DNA of 64,000 nucleotides from Neocallimastix lanati (nom. inval.) (GCA_016946835.1 JACVTC010000121.1:113501-177500); one strand, 5' to 3'. Shown: positions 24,309 to 36,456, counted from the stretch's first letter. Translations and numbers: made by a program. The notes: a model not told the origin generated them from the letters alone.

Positions 24309-24351
24309 TTTTTTTTTTTTTTATAAAAAAAATTTATCCAAATTAATACTA

Positions 24352-24389
<38 letters not shown>

Positions 24390-24566
24390 AAGAAAATGAA
24401 AAATAAAGTTAACTTTTTTTAATTTAATTTAGGAATATTAATAGCACAGTAATTTTATTATATTCAAAGTAAATTTGAATAAAAAACTTTAAAATTCTTA
24501 ATATAAATTTATCAAATTATTTATATATATATATATTCATATTAATAAACTATAATTAATAATACG

Positions 24567-24601
<35 letters not shown>

Positions 24602-24751
24602 ATTATATAAAAAACGTTTAGATCCATTGAAAATATTTATTAAACAATATAATTTGTTTTATTATTGTAAATTAATAATTTCTCTATTGTAAATTTAAAT
24701 AATAATTATTATTTTTATTTAATATTATTATTATTATTTCTTATTACTTAA

Positions 24752-24830
<79 letters not shown>

Positions 24831-24845
24831 GATACTTTTGATAGA
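24309..24845. other. 5' flank of the metalloprotease gene; poly-A and ATT repeats
   Basis: A runs lie at 24355-24387 and 24572-24600. An ATT microsatellite lies at 24753-24832. No gene was recognised. Confidence 0.7.
24753..24832. repeat. ATT trinucleotide microsatellite
   Basis: About 26 uninterrupted units, directly downstream (minus strand) of the truncated gene copy at 24846-24929. Confidence 0.95.
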
Positions 24846-24929
24846 TGTTGTTTATTTATTTTAAAATTTAATAATACATAAATATTATGATTAACAAAGA
24901 GAGAAGTGGATAATACGTTCATGTATTTT
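24846..24929 (-). pseudogene. Truncated duplicate of the 5' end of the 25.3-26.5 kb gene
   Basis: About 80 bp resemble 26428-26510 (for example GAGAGAAGTGGATA in both). On the minus strand both copies begin an open frame MNVLSTSL-x-VNHNI (starts at 24922 and 26503). Three of the four differences within these 14 codons are synonymous. Downstream this copy runs into an ATT microsatellite, so only the first exon remains. Confidence 0.5.
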
Positions 24930-25325
24930 ATATAAAACGAATAAATTTGTTATACAAAAGTTACACAAAATATTTACGATTACTAACATAAACTTATATG
25001 AGAGATTATTAACATATTAATAAACATACATATCAATATATCAATACACTTTAAATTATTTAATATAAATAAATTATATATAGTTTAGTTAATAATAATA
25101 TTATTTTTAATGTAATTCTATATTTTATATTATTAATAAAAAAATACTTTTATAAAACAAATTTATTATAGTTTTTTCTTTTTATTATTAAATTATTGTT
25201 ATTAATAATATAGTTTATTTTTTCTGTCGAAAGTGAACATTGAAATTGTTCATTTAAAATTTTATTAAAAATTAACTAAATATAAATCTAAAAAATATAT
25301 ATATATAATTAATGAATCTGTAAAT

Positions 25326-26503
25326 TAAGCATCTTCAAAATCAAAGTTTTCATCATAATTGTTGGCATTATCAGAGTAGTCTTCATTTCTGATGTATTTT
25401 AAAGTAGTTTTATTATTATAATCATTATAGATTCCTGAATTTACTAAATAATTTAATAATTTCTTCTCTTGTTCCTAGTATCACTTCTTTTTGTTGTTAA
25501 TATTTTCAACTTTTGATATTATTTTCTCTGTTTAGATCGAAATATCATCCATAACTTTTATTATCTTATTGTTATTGAAATTAGAAGGCTTTTTGTTTAA
25601 TTCTGGAGTTCTTTTCCTTTTGCTAAGGCAATTAATATCCATAGGATCATCATCTTCATCTTTTTCTTTTGAGTCATCCCAATTTTCAACATATGACCTT
25701 GTTAAGATAATTCTTTTAAGAGTTTCTAAATATTCATCTAGACTTCCGTTCAATACGAATTGAACAATATTTTTGAAATAATCTGTTAGAATGTTATATA
25801 GATATTTTAATTTTTCTTTGTTTGTAATACTTAATTCAATTTATTTCATTTCGGTGAAGATTTCCTTTGCTTGTTCTAACATTCTAATTACTTTTTTTTC
25901 TTTGGCTTTAAACTTTTGTTTTTTTTTTTAAGCCAGTACTTCATATCAGCAATGATGTTACAGTATTTTCCCTTGATTTTTTCACTAACTGTTAGTTAGT
26001 TAGTTAGATGACTAATTTCTTTCAAGTTTTTTTTTTTCGTTAATGTTACTAATCATTAATATCAATTTAGCATCAATTTTGTCAGCCTCTTTAATAATTT
26101 GTCTTTTAGTACTATTATTCAATAACGAATTTAGAACATTATTGTTAACAACTGGTGGCGTATTATTGCTTCTTCAACATCATTATTTTGAACGGGAACA
26201 GGTTCTTTCGTTAATAATTAATTCATCATCTAAATGTCCAATAATATCAACTTCCAAAATTTCTTAATGTCATAAATTTGGCAGGATTTGAAATAAGAAA
26301 TTTCTACTTGTTGAAGTTGGACTTTCCTGGAAGGCGTTGATCTTTAGCTAAAGTAGTTTCTTGGGAGTATCGGTTTTAAAAAATATTTTTGAATATTCGA
26401 ATAGAATCAAATGAGTCATAATCTTATATGTATTGTTTATTCATTTAATATAATAATACATAATATTATGGTTAACAAGGAGAGAAGTGGATAGTACATT
26501 CAT
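25326..26503 (-). pseudogene. Decayed gene of unknown function
   Basis: Minus-strand coding-like segments follow one another in different frames with stops between. A start (MNVLSTSL) lies at 26503. Then come EILEVDIIGHLDDELI near 26270-26220, NNTPPVVNNNVLNSLL near 26165-26115, and a long piece about 25925-25532 with FKNIVQFVLNGSLDEYLETL and an acidic/basic cluster (KDEDDDPMDIN, SKRKRTPE). The C-terminal piece (25475-25326) ends YDENFDFEDA at a stop. The composition is clearly less AT-rich than the surroundings and resembles real coding sequence. KRKR could be a nuclear localisation signal. No family was recognised. Some gaps could be introns, but the internal stops argue for decay. Confidence 0.55.
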
Positions 26504-26510
26504 GATATTT
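26428..26510. repeat. Direct repeat partner of 24846-24929
   Basis: This segment is roughly 85% identical by eye to 24846-24929 with small indels. The two copies lie about 1.58 kb apart in the same orientation. Confidence 0.75.
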
Positions 26511-27006
26511 AATAGAATTTATATCACAAAATATATTTTGCTCAATAATATATAATTTTATTAATTATTTATTAAATCTCTTATAAAGCATTTAATTCAC
26601 ACAAATTTCCCTATTCACATTATTACATATTTACTACTTTCCTTATAAATAAGTAAATATTTTCTTTTAAAATAAGAAATGATTATTATAATTTTAATAA
26701 ATTTGTATTTTTAATATATCGAATTCATATAATTTTAATATAATAAAATATAGCAATATAAATTATAATAATTAACTAATATTAATTTAATATTATACAA
26801 TTTGATGTTAATAATATTAAAATACTCTATACAAAATGTTAAGTTTAAATATATATACATATATAAAATTATATTTAAAAAAAATATAAATAAATAATTT
26901 TAATATATACATATTTACTTATTATTCTTTAAAAATATTATTTTAACAAATTTATTTATTAAATATTTTTATTTGAGTTGAATAATTATCAATTATAAAA
27001 TAGTTT

Positions 27007-27039
<33 letters not shown>

Positions 27040-27948
27040 CTATTAAATTATTATAAATATTATTTGATATATAGAAAAAAAAATTATTATAAATATTATT
27101 TGATATATAGAAAAAAAAAATTACTATAAATAATATTTTATAAACTATTTAAAAAATTGCTTTTATATTTTTTTATATCTTTCCTCATATTTTTGGAAAT
27201 ATTTTTTGTGTTAATTGTCAGTATATTTTATTATATATATATATATATAAAAAAAGAAAAAGAGAATAATAAAATAATTAAAAAATCTAAATTATAAGCA
27301 ACTCATTTTTTTCATTATGTAAAATTTAGTCAAATTATTAAATTCGAAGAGATTTTCATGAATTATAATTTGTTCAAGATCATATTAAATAATTTTTAAT
27401 TTGAATATTATCTTTTTCTTGATCAAATTTCCATTTACCAAGAAATGACATAAACGAAATTTTTTAGATGATTTACTATAGGAAAATTACTCAATATTAC
27501 CATAATCTTTATTTTTGGGATATTTTCATTTTCTTCTTTTCTTCTTCTATTTTCTCTTCTATCTTTTCTTTCATCTTATTTTTTTTTAACAATTCTTTTA
27601 AATCATTATCTTATTTATCATTTTCATTATTAAATTCTTCAGAAACTTAAAAAATATTATTTATTTATTTATTTATTATTGTTATTGTTATTGTTAATGA
27701 ATTTCTTTTTTCATATGATTAATTTTAATTTTATATATATATATTATGTATTTATTATTTATTATTAAATCAATTTATAATATTAAAATAAAAAAAATAA
27801 CTTTTTCCTATTTCTTCTATCTTTTATGTTATAATTAACATTTTATGATATCGATTACTTTCAAATAATATTTACTTTATTATTAACTAAACTATTGCAA
27901 ATACACTATATTAAATTATTAAATAAATATTAGTCGAAAAATTATTAT
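26511..27948. other. AT-rich intergenic stretch
   Basis: A 36-bp tandem repeat (ATTATAAATATTATTTGATA plus ATATAG and an A run) starts at 27050 and 27086, with a third partial copy after it. The complement of 27525-27590 would read KEKIEEKIEEEKK, but stops surround it and no gene is called. Confidence 0.6.
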
Positions 27949-27985
27949 ATTCTCTATACGCCGTAAAAAGCGGCGTATAGAGAAT
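27949..27985. other. Perfect 15-bp GC-containing inverted repeat, 7-nt loop
   Basis: ATTCTCTATACGCCG (27949-27963) is the exact complement of CGGCGTATAGAGAAT (27971-27985). The loop is TAAAAAG. Confidence 0.95.
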
Positions 27986-28148
27986 GTCTTTCATATTAGC
28001 CTTGCTTAGAGAGAGATCCGCCAAAACTGTATGGTAAAGAATCCATTGAGAGTCTGATATGTTTAAGAGAGACTAGAGGCCCTATTATCCTATTATCCTC
28101 CCCTATCTTTAATCACAAAGTCTAAAAAAAAAAAAAAAAAAAAAAAAA
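27949..28148 (+). mobile_element. Possible SINE or retrotransposed small RNA with poly-A tail
   Basis: An island of about 175 bp, much richer in G/C than its flanks, ends CAAAGTCT followed by an A run at 28124-28148. It opens with a perfect 15-bp hairpin (27949-27985). Interior landmarks are AGAGAGATCCGCCAAAAC and CCCTATTATCCTATTATCC. It has no reading frame. The poly-A tail suggests retrotransposition on the plus strand. No target duplication, tRNA A/B boxes or known snRNA signature was found, so identity is open. Confidence 0.45.
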
Positions 28149-31092
28149 GATGACACAATATAAAAGTGACCTGACAACAAAATTTTATTTCTGTATATTC
28201 TATTTATAATAGAAAATAAAGCCACAAATTTAAAATTTTCATATAAGGCATAAAGCTAAATATTTTCTATTTAATAGACCAAAGTGTATAATTTGAACTG
28301 GTTATAAGGTTATAAATGTTCTATAGTATTCCAATATAAAAGAAAATTATAAATATAAGCCACTAAAATAAAACTATTAATTCCAAGAAATAAATATTTT
28401 TTCTTAGTTTTTCCTATTTAAATCAGCCAAAGTAATAAATAATATATATATAATAAGATAATAAATAATAAAATAATAAAATAATAAAATAAATAAATAA
28501 TAAAATAATAAAATAAATAATGAGATAATAATTAATAAACAGATAATTATTGTACTGTTTAATATTATTATTAATTAATATTATTATAAATGAATAAAAA
28601 AATTCACATGTTAATCATGGCAAAATTTTTTTCTTTTACGATTATTGTTGGTTCATTATTGATTCGTGGTTGTTCATAAATTTGAAGTAAAAAGGATAAT
28701 ATGGATAATATATATTAATAATACAATTATCCTATTGATTCTAACCTTATATGGATAAAATTTGAATACCCATAAATTAATAAATTTATTGTTCATTGGA
28801 ATAAATTTATTTCAGTTAATTATTTATTTAATACATAAATATACATTATTTATCTTTGTTTTTTATTCATTTAGTTGTTATTTATTCATTTGTTCATTTA
28901 ATTTTATTATAATTATGTTATTAATTAAATATTTGTCCAACGTAATTTAAATATATTTAAATGTATTAGTTTTTAATTAACATGGATTTTAATATTTTAT
29001 ATTAATGTAAATGTAAAAATAATGTAATAAATTAAAAATATAATAAATAATAATTATTAAATTTTGTAAATCGAAATGTCAAAAAAACAATAAATAAGTA
29101 AAAAATAAAAAAAAAATAAAAAAAAAAATTAAAAAATTAATAACATTCCTTAATTAAAATTACCACGGAAAAAGAAAAAAAAATAACAAATTGAATTTTA
29201 TTTTTTGTTTGGAAGGAATGAGTAACTTATAAAATATTATTATTAACTTATCATTTTCATAGTAATAAATTTTATTATAACCATATTATTTTCATAATAG
29301 TAAAATTTTAATATATAAATATATATATATATATATTTTTCGTTATAATAAATATAAATATAATAGAATATAAAATAAAAATTAAGCAACGAATAAATGA
29401 ATAATGAATAATAATTATATATATTTATTTTACCTTCTTATAAAACTTTATTTTATTTTAGTGATTAAAACTAATAGTTAAATAATTAAATAATTAATTT
29501 ATTAGTTTATTTTTATTTTTATTTTTTTTTTTTACTTCAAATGTAAAATATAGCATGTATATTGTATTTTATAATTAATAAAAAAAAAAAAAAAAAAAAA
29601 AAAACATGTTATTATTTATTAATTATAGTATTAATAATAAAGAAATAATGATAATAATTATAATACATATAAATATAAATATAAATTATAGATAAATGAA
29701 TAATGAATGATACTATTAATAATAATACTGATAATATTGATAACCTGAAAGATAATATTCATATTCAATTTATTTTTTTTTATTTATATTTATATCAAAA
29801 AGTGAATAATTAAATTGTTATTTCCTTTTTTTTTTTTTTTCTGTATCAAAAAATTTATATAGACGGTAATTAATTTATAAATGCATAATATATTTATATA
29901 TACTTTATAATTTAATTATATATACATTTAATAAATAAAATATAAATTGTATACTAATGATGATGTATTTATTTATTTATATATATTTATTTATATATAT
30001 ACAAATATAAATATATATTTATTTAATTATATTTATTTATTTCTTTTCAACATATTTAATAAAAATAGCCATTAATAATTAATAATGTATTATTAGTTAT
30101 TCATTTTTATTTAATTTAATATGAATATATTATTTAATATATTGCTTAATAATATCATTGGTTGCCTTGATTATATTGCATCTTGAACCACAACATAAAA
30201 AATAATATTCCTATTATATGATTAATATATAAATTTTATATAAACGAAAGTTTTAATAATATATCCGAATAAAATGGAAATAATTTATTAATATACACCA
30301 TTTTTAATTTCCTTTAAAGAAAACTAATTATTATAATATTATCAATATATAATTAATAATAAGATATATATTAATATATTAAATAATATATTTATAAATT
30401 AGAGTTTAATTCATTTTTATTTACTAATGTTCTTAATTATAATTAATAGAATTGCTATAGAAGGAATAAAATAGTAAAATATGTTTATGTACATAATATA
30501 TTATTTTTTATTATCATGTCTATATAAATTAATTTAAATATTTTATATATTATTATTATAATTTAATATAATTTTTACTTTTTTTCATTTTAATTTTTAA
30601 ATTTAATATAAATATAATAAATTTCTTTTAAGTTTTCAATTATTTATTTTTTTTATTTATTATATTTTTTTTATATGAGTTTTTAAAAATATTATATAGT
30701 TAAATTAATAATTAATAAATAAATTGTTCATAATAAAATTATATAAAAAGTAATATTTTCTTATGAAAAAGATTTTTAATTTTTAATGTTTTACTTTATT
30801 TTGTTTATAAAAGTAATTAGAATTATTAGAAAATAAAAGGTTAATATAAAAATATAATAACAATAAAATAAATTTAGTATAAACAAAGTATTAAAATTAA
30901 AAAAATAAATAAATAAAAAGGTTTTTTTTTGAAATAATATATATAAAATTTCAGTAAAACTGAATCAAAAATTAAAAATATAAGATAGTAACAAGACAAT
31001 ACAGTTTAGAAGTATTAAATTATAAATTTAATAATCATAAAACAAATAAAAAATTAAATTGAATTTTAAGTCAATTTTAAAGATAATCAAAG
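28149..31092. other. AT-rich intergenic stretch; promoter region of the PPR gene at its right end
   Basis: Low-complexity A/T sequence with AATA repeats (28450-28530) and an A run (29580-29604). The last ~150 bp carry the A-rich 5' UTR of the PPR gene. No other gene was seen. Confidence 0.6.
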
Positions 31093-34000
31093 ATGTCATT
31101 TTTTGATCCAATAATACCAATCTTACCACAAATAGCGTCAAATATTGCACCACAATTACTTCCAACTATATATAGTGGTTCAACTCATTCAATAAAACAT
31201 AATCAATTATATTCAAATGATTATGAACATTCAAATATTGGAAGACAAAATCAAGTACAAAATAATACATCAATAAATAATGTACCAATAAACAATCAAA
31301 ATTTATTAGCTGCTAATGTATCAAATAATAATAGTAATAATAATAAACAAGAACAAAGTAGTAATAGTAATAATAGTAATAATAATTATGCGTCAGTAAA
31401 AACAAAGCCAATGGCTGGAATTAATTATTTCCCATCAATACCAGAAAATTCAAAATTATTAAATCAAGTATTACCATTTTCATTAAATAACAGTGAAGGT
31501 AATACAAATGGTTCTAACTTTGGATACTATTCACCTTTATTAGATTATCAAAATCAAAATATTCATTTTCCAATAAATAATACCAATGTATTATTTTATT
31601 CTCCAATACCTGATTATATTAATCAAAAAGCATCAAATAATAATATTAATAATACTTCATTAAATAATATTCAAAAAAGTTCATACCCTTTTGCACATCA
31701 ACAACTACCAACAACTCCATTAAATCCTCAAAGAAATAATAATAATGGCGTTTTAGGATCAATTGATTCTATTTTAAAGCGTGAATCACAATATACAAAT
31801 ATACCATATAGAAACAATTTTGACTATTTAACTCCTTCTTTATTTGATAATAATTATTCAAAAAGTGGAAATGATGCAGTATTCGGAAATAATAATGCAA
31901 ATATACCTCAAACTCTAGTGAATTCTACTGTTGGTGATGTAATTGAAGATATTGTTAAAACGCAAAGTAATAAAGCATTTCCTGGTGCCATAGGTTCCGA
32001 AATTAAACAAAAGAAAATGTCAAAGACAGCTGAAAATGAATTAAATTTGGAAATTAAGATGAATAGTGAAAGTATAGAAACAAATAAAAAATATTTTAAT
32101 GATATTAATGTATTAATTAATAAAAGTAATGAGAAACAAATTCAGCAAACCATGATTGCTTCCGCACTATCGAAGTCAATTTTAGATTCAAAAAACATTA
32201 CAAATTATATTAGTCATAATATTGTGAATGATGGTAATGCTATGCAAAAAGATTTGAATTCAAATATTCTCGCCGCAAGTCTTTTAGAAGGATTTAATGA
32301 ACCAAAAGAAAACAATGAATTGAAATCTGAATCTATAGAATCTAATGTGATAGGTTTAAATAGTGTTAAAAAAGTTGCAAAAAGTCCAAAAGCTAAGAAA
32401 GGAAAGAATGAAAAGAAATTAAATAAAAAGAAAATATATTGTAATAAAAGTTCTGTAGATACCAAAAAGATTAATGAAAAGGAAAATAGTGAAAGCACTT
32501 CCGGGAAAGAAAATATTAATTCAAAAAATAAAATTATGAACAAATCTAGAAATAATACTAAAGTTGGAGTATCTTCTCCTCATTTGAATAAGATAAATGT
32601 TAAAGGTACCCCTTTAAATGTAAATCAAACTCAACTAAATATGAGAAAAGCATTGACTGAGAGAAATGATAAATTAGCTTGGCAATACTATAAAGAAATT
32701 ATTGAAAGCAATAATTATAAAGCATTGAGTCATACAGACTATTCCAGAATATTACGTATATTGAGAAATGAAAGAGGACCTGTAAAATCACCAAATAATT
32801 TAAATGAAATGGTTCAAATTGTTGAATATATTAAAGAAGCTGGTTATCAACCAAATCATGGTGATTTTACAACCATGATTGCAGCATTTGGTAGATCTCA
32901 TCAATTGGTTAAGGCTTTAACCTATTTTGAAGAAATGAAACAAGCTAATTTAGAACCAGATATTTTTACTTATAATACATTAATTGATGTATATGGTAAA
33001 AACAAGGAATTAAGTTCAGCTGTAAAAATATTTAATGAAATGAAGGAAAAGAAATTAAAACCAACTTTGGCAACTTATAATATTTTAATTTCTGCTCATG
33101 GATTAAATGAAGATCCAAAGGGAGCTAAGCATTGGTTTGATCAAGTTATAAAGGAACCATCAATATCAGCCAATGAAATTACATATAGTAATATCATGGA
33201 TGCTTACGCTAGAGTAGGAGATGTTGATAATACTTTAAAGTATCTTAATGAAATGTTATCTAAAAAGATTACTCCAAGTTTAGGTCACTATAATTCTCTC
33301 GTTTTAGTTTTCACAAAAGTTGGGAATGTAGAAAAAGCTATTGAAATGTTAAAAGAAATGAAGAATAAAGGAATGGAGCCATCTCCTCATATTTATTCTT
33401 TATTAATGAATGCCTATGGTGAGAATAATGATATATCTGGAGCTTCAGAAATTCTTAACAATCATCCAAAGAAACCAGGACGTAGTATGTACCATACTAT
33501 GATTCAGCTTTATGGTAAAAGAGGTAATTTAATTGAAGCTTGGAAAACTTTAAATCAAATGATTCAGCAACATATTACTCCAACTCCATTAACTTGGAGA
33601 ATATTAGCATCATGTCATGGAAATAATCCATGTATTAGCTATTGGGCAAAGCAAGTTAATATTACACCAACAGCCGCAATGTACAATCACTTTTTAGAAT
33701 ATTATTCAAAACAACCAAATATTAAAGCAGTTGATATGTTATTTAATGAAATGGTAGCACAGAAATTTATACCTACGATTGAAACTTATAATTCAATTTT
33801 ACATGCTCATTCAATTCTTGGTGATTCAGATTCTGTCTTTAGAATTTATTCAGAACTTGAAAAGGCAAAACTAGAACCAAATTTATATACTTATAATATT
33901 ATTTTAAAGGTCTATGCCAAGATTGGTGATAGTAAAAGTGCTATGAAGTTATTTGAAAATGAAATAATTCCAAAAGAAAAATATGGTGTTATTCCTGATG

Positions 34001-34158
34001 CCTTTACATATAACGCTTTACTGGAATCATTTAAAGAGAATTTTGACAATAGCGCATTTAAATATTTAGATGACATGAAAGCGAAAGGTTTAGCTCCAGT
34101 ACCACATCGTGATACAGCTATTATGAAAGCTATTCATGCTTCTAATAACTTTAATTAA
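31093..34158 (+). CDS. Pentatricopeptide repeat (PPR) protein with long Asn-rich N-terminus
   Basis: Single exon, 1021 residues. Residues 1 to about 510 are Asn/Ser-rich and largely disordered in appearance, with a basic patch near 435-465 (KSPKAKKGKNEKK). From about residue 516 to the end there are roughly a dozen 35-residue PPR units. Clear examples are TYNTLIDVYGK, TYNILISAHG, HYNSLVLVFTKVGNVEKAIE, TYNSILHAH, TYNIILKVYAKIGDSKSAM and TYNALLESF, many closing with LxPD/T/N. PPR proteins bind single-stranded RNA, mostly in mitochondria or plastids. The N-terminus (MSFFDPIIPILPQIASNI) is not a typical matrix presequence. Gut fungi have hydrogenosomes that are thought to lack a genome, so the target may be cytosolic or nuclear. 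The role is inferred from the fold only. Confidence 0.93.
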   Translation: MSFFDPIIPILPQIASNIAPQLLPTIYSGSTHSIKHNQLYSNDYEHSNIGRQNQVQNNTSINNVPINNQNLLAANVSNNNSNNNKQEQSSNSNNSNNNYASVKTKPMAGINYFPSIPENSKLLNQVLPFSLNNSEGNTNGSNFGYYSPLLDYQNQNIHFPINNTNVLFYSPIPDYINQKASNNNINNTSLNNIQKSSYPFAHQQLPTTPLNPQRNNNNGVLGSIDSILKRESQYTNIPYRNNFDYLTPSLFDNNYSKSGNDAVFGNNNANIPQTLVNSTVGDVIEDIVKTQSNKAFPGAIGSEIKQKKMSKTAENELNLEIKMNSESIETNKKYFNDINVLINKSNEKQIQQTMIASALSKSILDSKNITNYISHNIVNDGNAMQKDLNSNILAASLLEGFNEPKENNELKSESIESNVIGLNSVKKVAKSPKAKKGKNEKKLNKKKIYCNKSSVDTKKINEKENSESTSGKENINSKNKIMNKSRNNTKVGVSSPHLNKINVKGTPLNVNQTQLNMRKALTERNDKLAWQYYKEIIESNNYKALSHTDYSRILRILRNERGPVKSPNNLNEMVQIVEYIKEAGYQPNHGDFTTMIAAFGRSHQLVKALTYFEEMKQANLEPDIFTYNTLIDVYGKNKELSSAVKIFNEMKEKKLKPTLATYNILISAHGLNEDPKGAKHWFDQVIKEPSISANEITYSNIMDAYARVGDVDNTLKYLNEMLSKKITPSLGHYNSLVLVFTKVGNVEKAIEMLKEMKNKGMEPSPHIYSLLMNAYGENNDISGASEILNNHPKKPGRSMYHTMIQLYGKRGNLIEAWKTLNQMIQQHITPTPLTWRILASCHGNNPCISYWAKQVNITPTAAMYNHFLEYYSKQPNIKAVDMLFNEMVAQKFIPTIETYNSILHAHSILGDSDSVFRIYSELEKAKLEPNLYTYNIILKVYAKIGDSKSAMKLFENEIIPKEKYGVIPDAFTYNALLESFKENFDNSAFKYLDDMKAKGLAPVPHRDTAIMKAIHASNNFN

Positions 34159-34970
34159 TTAATTATTAATTAAATATTAATATTTTATCAAAAAAAAAAA
34201 AAAAAGAGAAGAAAAAAGGAAGTATATATATAATTCTTTAATTTTTTTTTTTTTTTTTTTTTACAATAAAATTTTCGTACATCAATAATTATAATTATAT
34301 TTAAATTTGTGTTTATATATTTGTTTTATTTAAGATTTATATTTTAAATTTTCTTTATATATATATTAAATTCACTATAATATAATACATTTATTTGTTA
34401 ACAATTAATAAAGAAATAAAAAAAAAAAAAACTATCTTTATGATTTTAAGAAATTTTTAATATTAGTAATATTGATAATATTAATAATATAATTAAAAAA
34501 AAAAAAAAAAAAAAAAAATAGCGAAAATTCAATAAAATTTTATATTTTAAAGGTTATTATAATATATATACATTTAAGTTTATTTCTTATGAAAAAATAA
34601 AAAAACAATAAAAATAATAATAATAATAATAATAATAATTAATTTGTAATTATCGTACAAATTTTAGTGAACCAAAACTCAAAGCATAGCTTTTTTTTTT
34701 TTTAATATTAATGTAAAATTTTTTTCATATTCATGTACTTTTTATTCTAATGTATTTTTTTCTTTTCTAATAGATATTAATTTAAAATTTATTATAAATC
34801 AAAAAAAAAAAAAAAAAAATAATTGTAATTTTATATTAAGAAAAATAAAAAATAAAATTAAAAAAAATAATATATATATAAAAAAAAAATGTAATTATAT
34901 ATTAAGAAAAATAAAATATATATATATATATAAAACTAAATTTAAAATTTAAAAATATATACATACATAA

Positions 34971-35007
<37 letters not shown>

Positions 35008-35854
35008 AGTCCATTATTTATATTTATATTTAATATATATTTTTTATATTTATTTATTTATTTATTTATTTATTTATAATTATTAGTTCTGAATCTAATG
35101 TTTCCTTTAGTGTTAGCCTAGCAAATTTACCTTAACCATTACTATACTAGTTGTTAGTATAGTAGTTTTCTCTTTGAGTTAACTGTTATTGATGATTAGT
35201 ATAGTTAGAAAAAAAAAAAAAAAAAAAACATCTCACAACCACCAAAAAGAGAAGTTAACGTCTCATCAAAGAAGAACCTCTATTTTATTAGCTTTAATAC
35301 TCCTCCTCCTCCTACATCTTAAAAACATCAATAGTAAGCATCGTTCTTTACACCAAGAATCAAGAAACTAATCTACGGTAATTATGGTAAAATGAATTTC
35401 CTCCTGATAATATATTTTTCTCAGTTCTCTTGATTCTCTTAGTTCGAGAGAGAGTGTGTGTAATTTTTTATTTGTTTTTCACACCCAACCTAATCTACTT
35501 TACAAAGTTTATAGATGTCAACTTTTTTTGTTTTTTGTTTTTTGTTAAATATTTTTTTTTTTTTTTTTTTTTGATAAAAAATTTATCTCTATTCATATCC
35601 TTACTACCACCATAACAAAACTTTATTAAAATTTTCTTTTTATTTTCATTGTATTACATTAATTTTTTATTTTATTTTTTATTATATTTTTTTTTTTTTT
35701 ATTAAATTTTATTTTTTCCAAATAGATGTATATTTATATATATATATATATTTTATTTGATATATTTTTCTTTTTTTATCATTTTATCTTTATATATTTA
35801 TAATGTATTTTTACATTTAAATGTATGCAATAGATTAATAAATAGGTCAGGACA
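34159..35854. other. AT-rich intergenic stretch
   Basis: Many A and T runs (for example 34976-35004). A less AT-rich stretch at 35085-35400 contains a 9-bp inverted repeat (ACTATACTA / TAGTATAGT) and a short CTCCTCCTCC run. The open frames here are short and repetitive, and no gene is called. Confidence 0.5.
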
Positions 35855-35901
35855 ATGGAAGTATATTCTCTTCCTATTCTAAAAAAAAAAAAAAAAAAAA
35901 A
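35855..35901 (+). mobile_element. Ultra-short 3' end of an A/B-family LINE with poly-A
   Basis: ATGGAAGTATATTCTCTTCC followed by TATTCT and 21 A residues matches, with few changes, the last ~26 bases of LINE A (minus strand: ATGGAAGTGTATTCTCTTCC, then CTATCT plus A). Only about 26 bp of element survive beside the tail. This is consistent with extreme 5' truncation. No clear target duplication is seen. Confidence 0.7.
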
Positions 35902-36179
35902 ATTATTATTATCTTTATTTATTAACTTTAAGCTAACAATGAAGATAGTTATTTGATCTACTCAGTACTAGCTTTATTTTTTTATATATCTTTTCGTATA
36001 TCTTTTATTTAATTATATATACTTACTATTTATTTCTTTAAGTTTTATAAGGTTAAATATTATATATATATATCAGGTATAAATATATTTATTTTATTTT
36101 TATTATATATATATATATATTTATTTATTTATTTTTATTTCCTTTTTTTTTTTTATTTTTTCTATGTCTTTACTTATTA

Positions 36180-36182
36180 AAA

Positions 36183-36273
<91 letters not shown>

Positions 36274-36274
36274 A
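36180..36274. repeat. AAAT tetranucleotide microsatellite
   Basis: About 24 uninterrupted AAAT units. A shorter run (36879-36912) flanks the LINE fragment on its other side. Confidence 0.95.
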
Positions 36275-36456
36275 TTGTTATGAGTCAGGAATTTATTGTT
36301 TGTAATTATGTTAATTTTATTAATATATTTAATGATAAAGAGTTACTAGCACTTAATTACTCTAAATTAAATGCTTTTATATATGGTACATTGTGTCTTA
36401 TACATTATTTATATTTCACAGTATCACACAAAATGTTTTCAACTTTTATTCAATAA

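Noticed and set aside
27468-27650. Possible Lys/Glu-rich coding exon on the minus strand (KEKIEEKIEEEKK)
   Set aside because: It is bounded by stops on both sides within a few codons and lacks usable splice sites; probably low-complexity chance.
35189-35371. 60-codon frame with poly-Lys and Leu runs
   Set aside because: It begins in an A run and ends in CTC repeats. There are no splice sites or homology; composition explains it.
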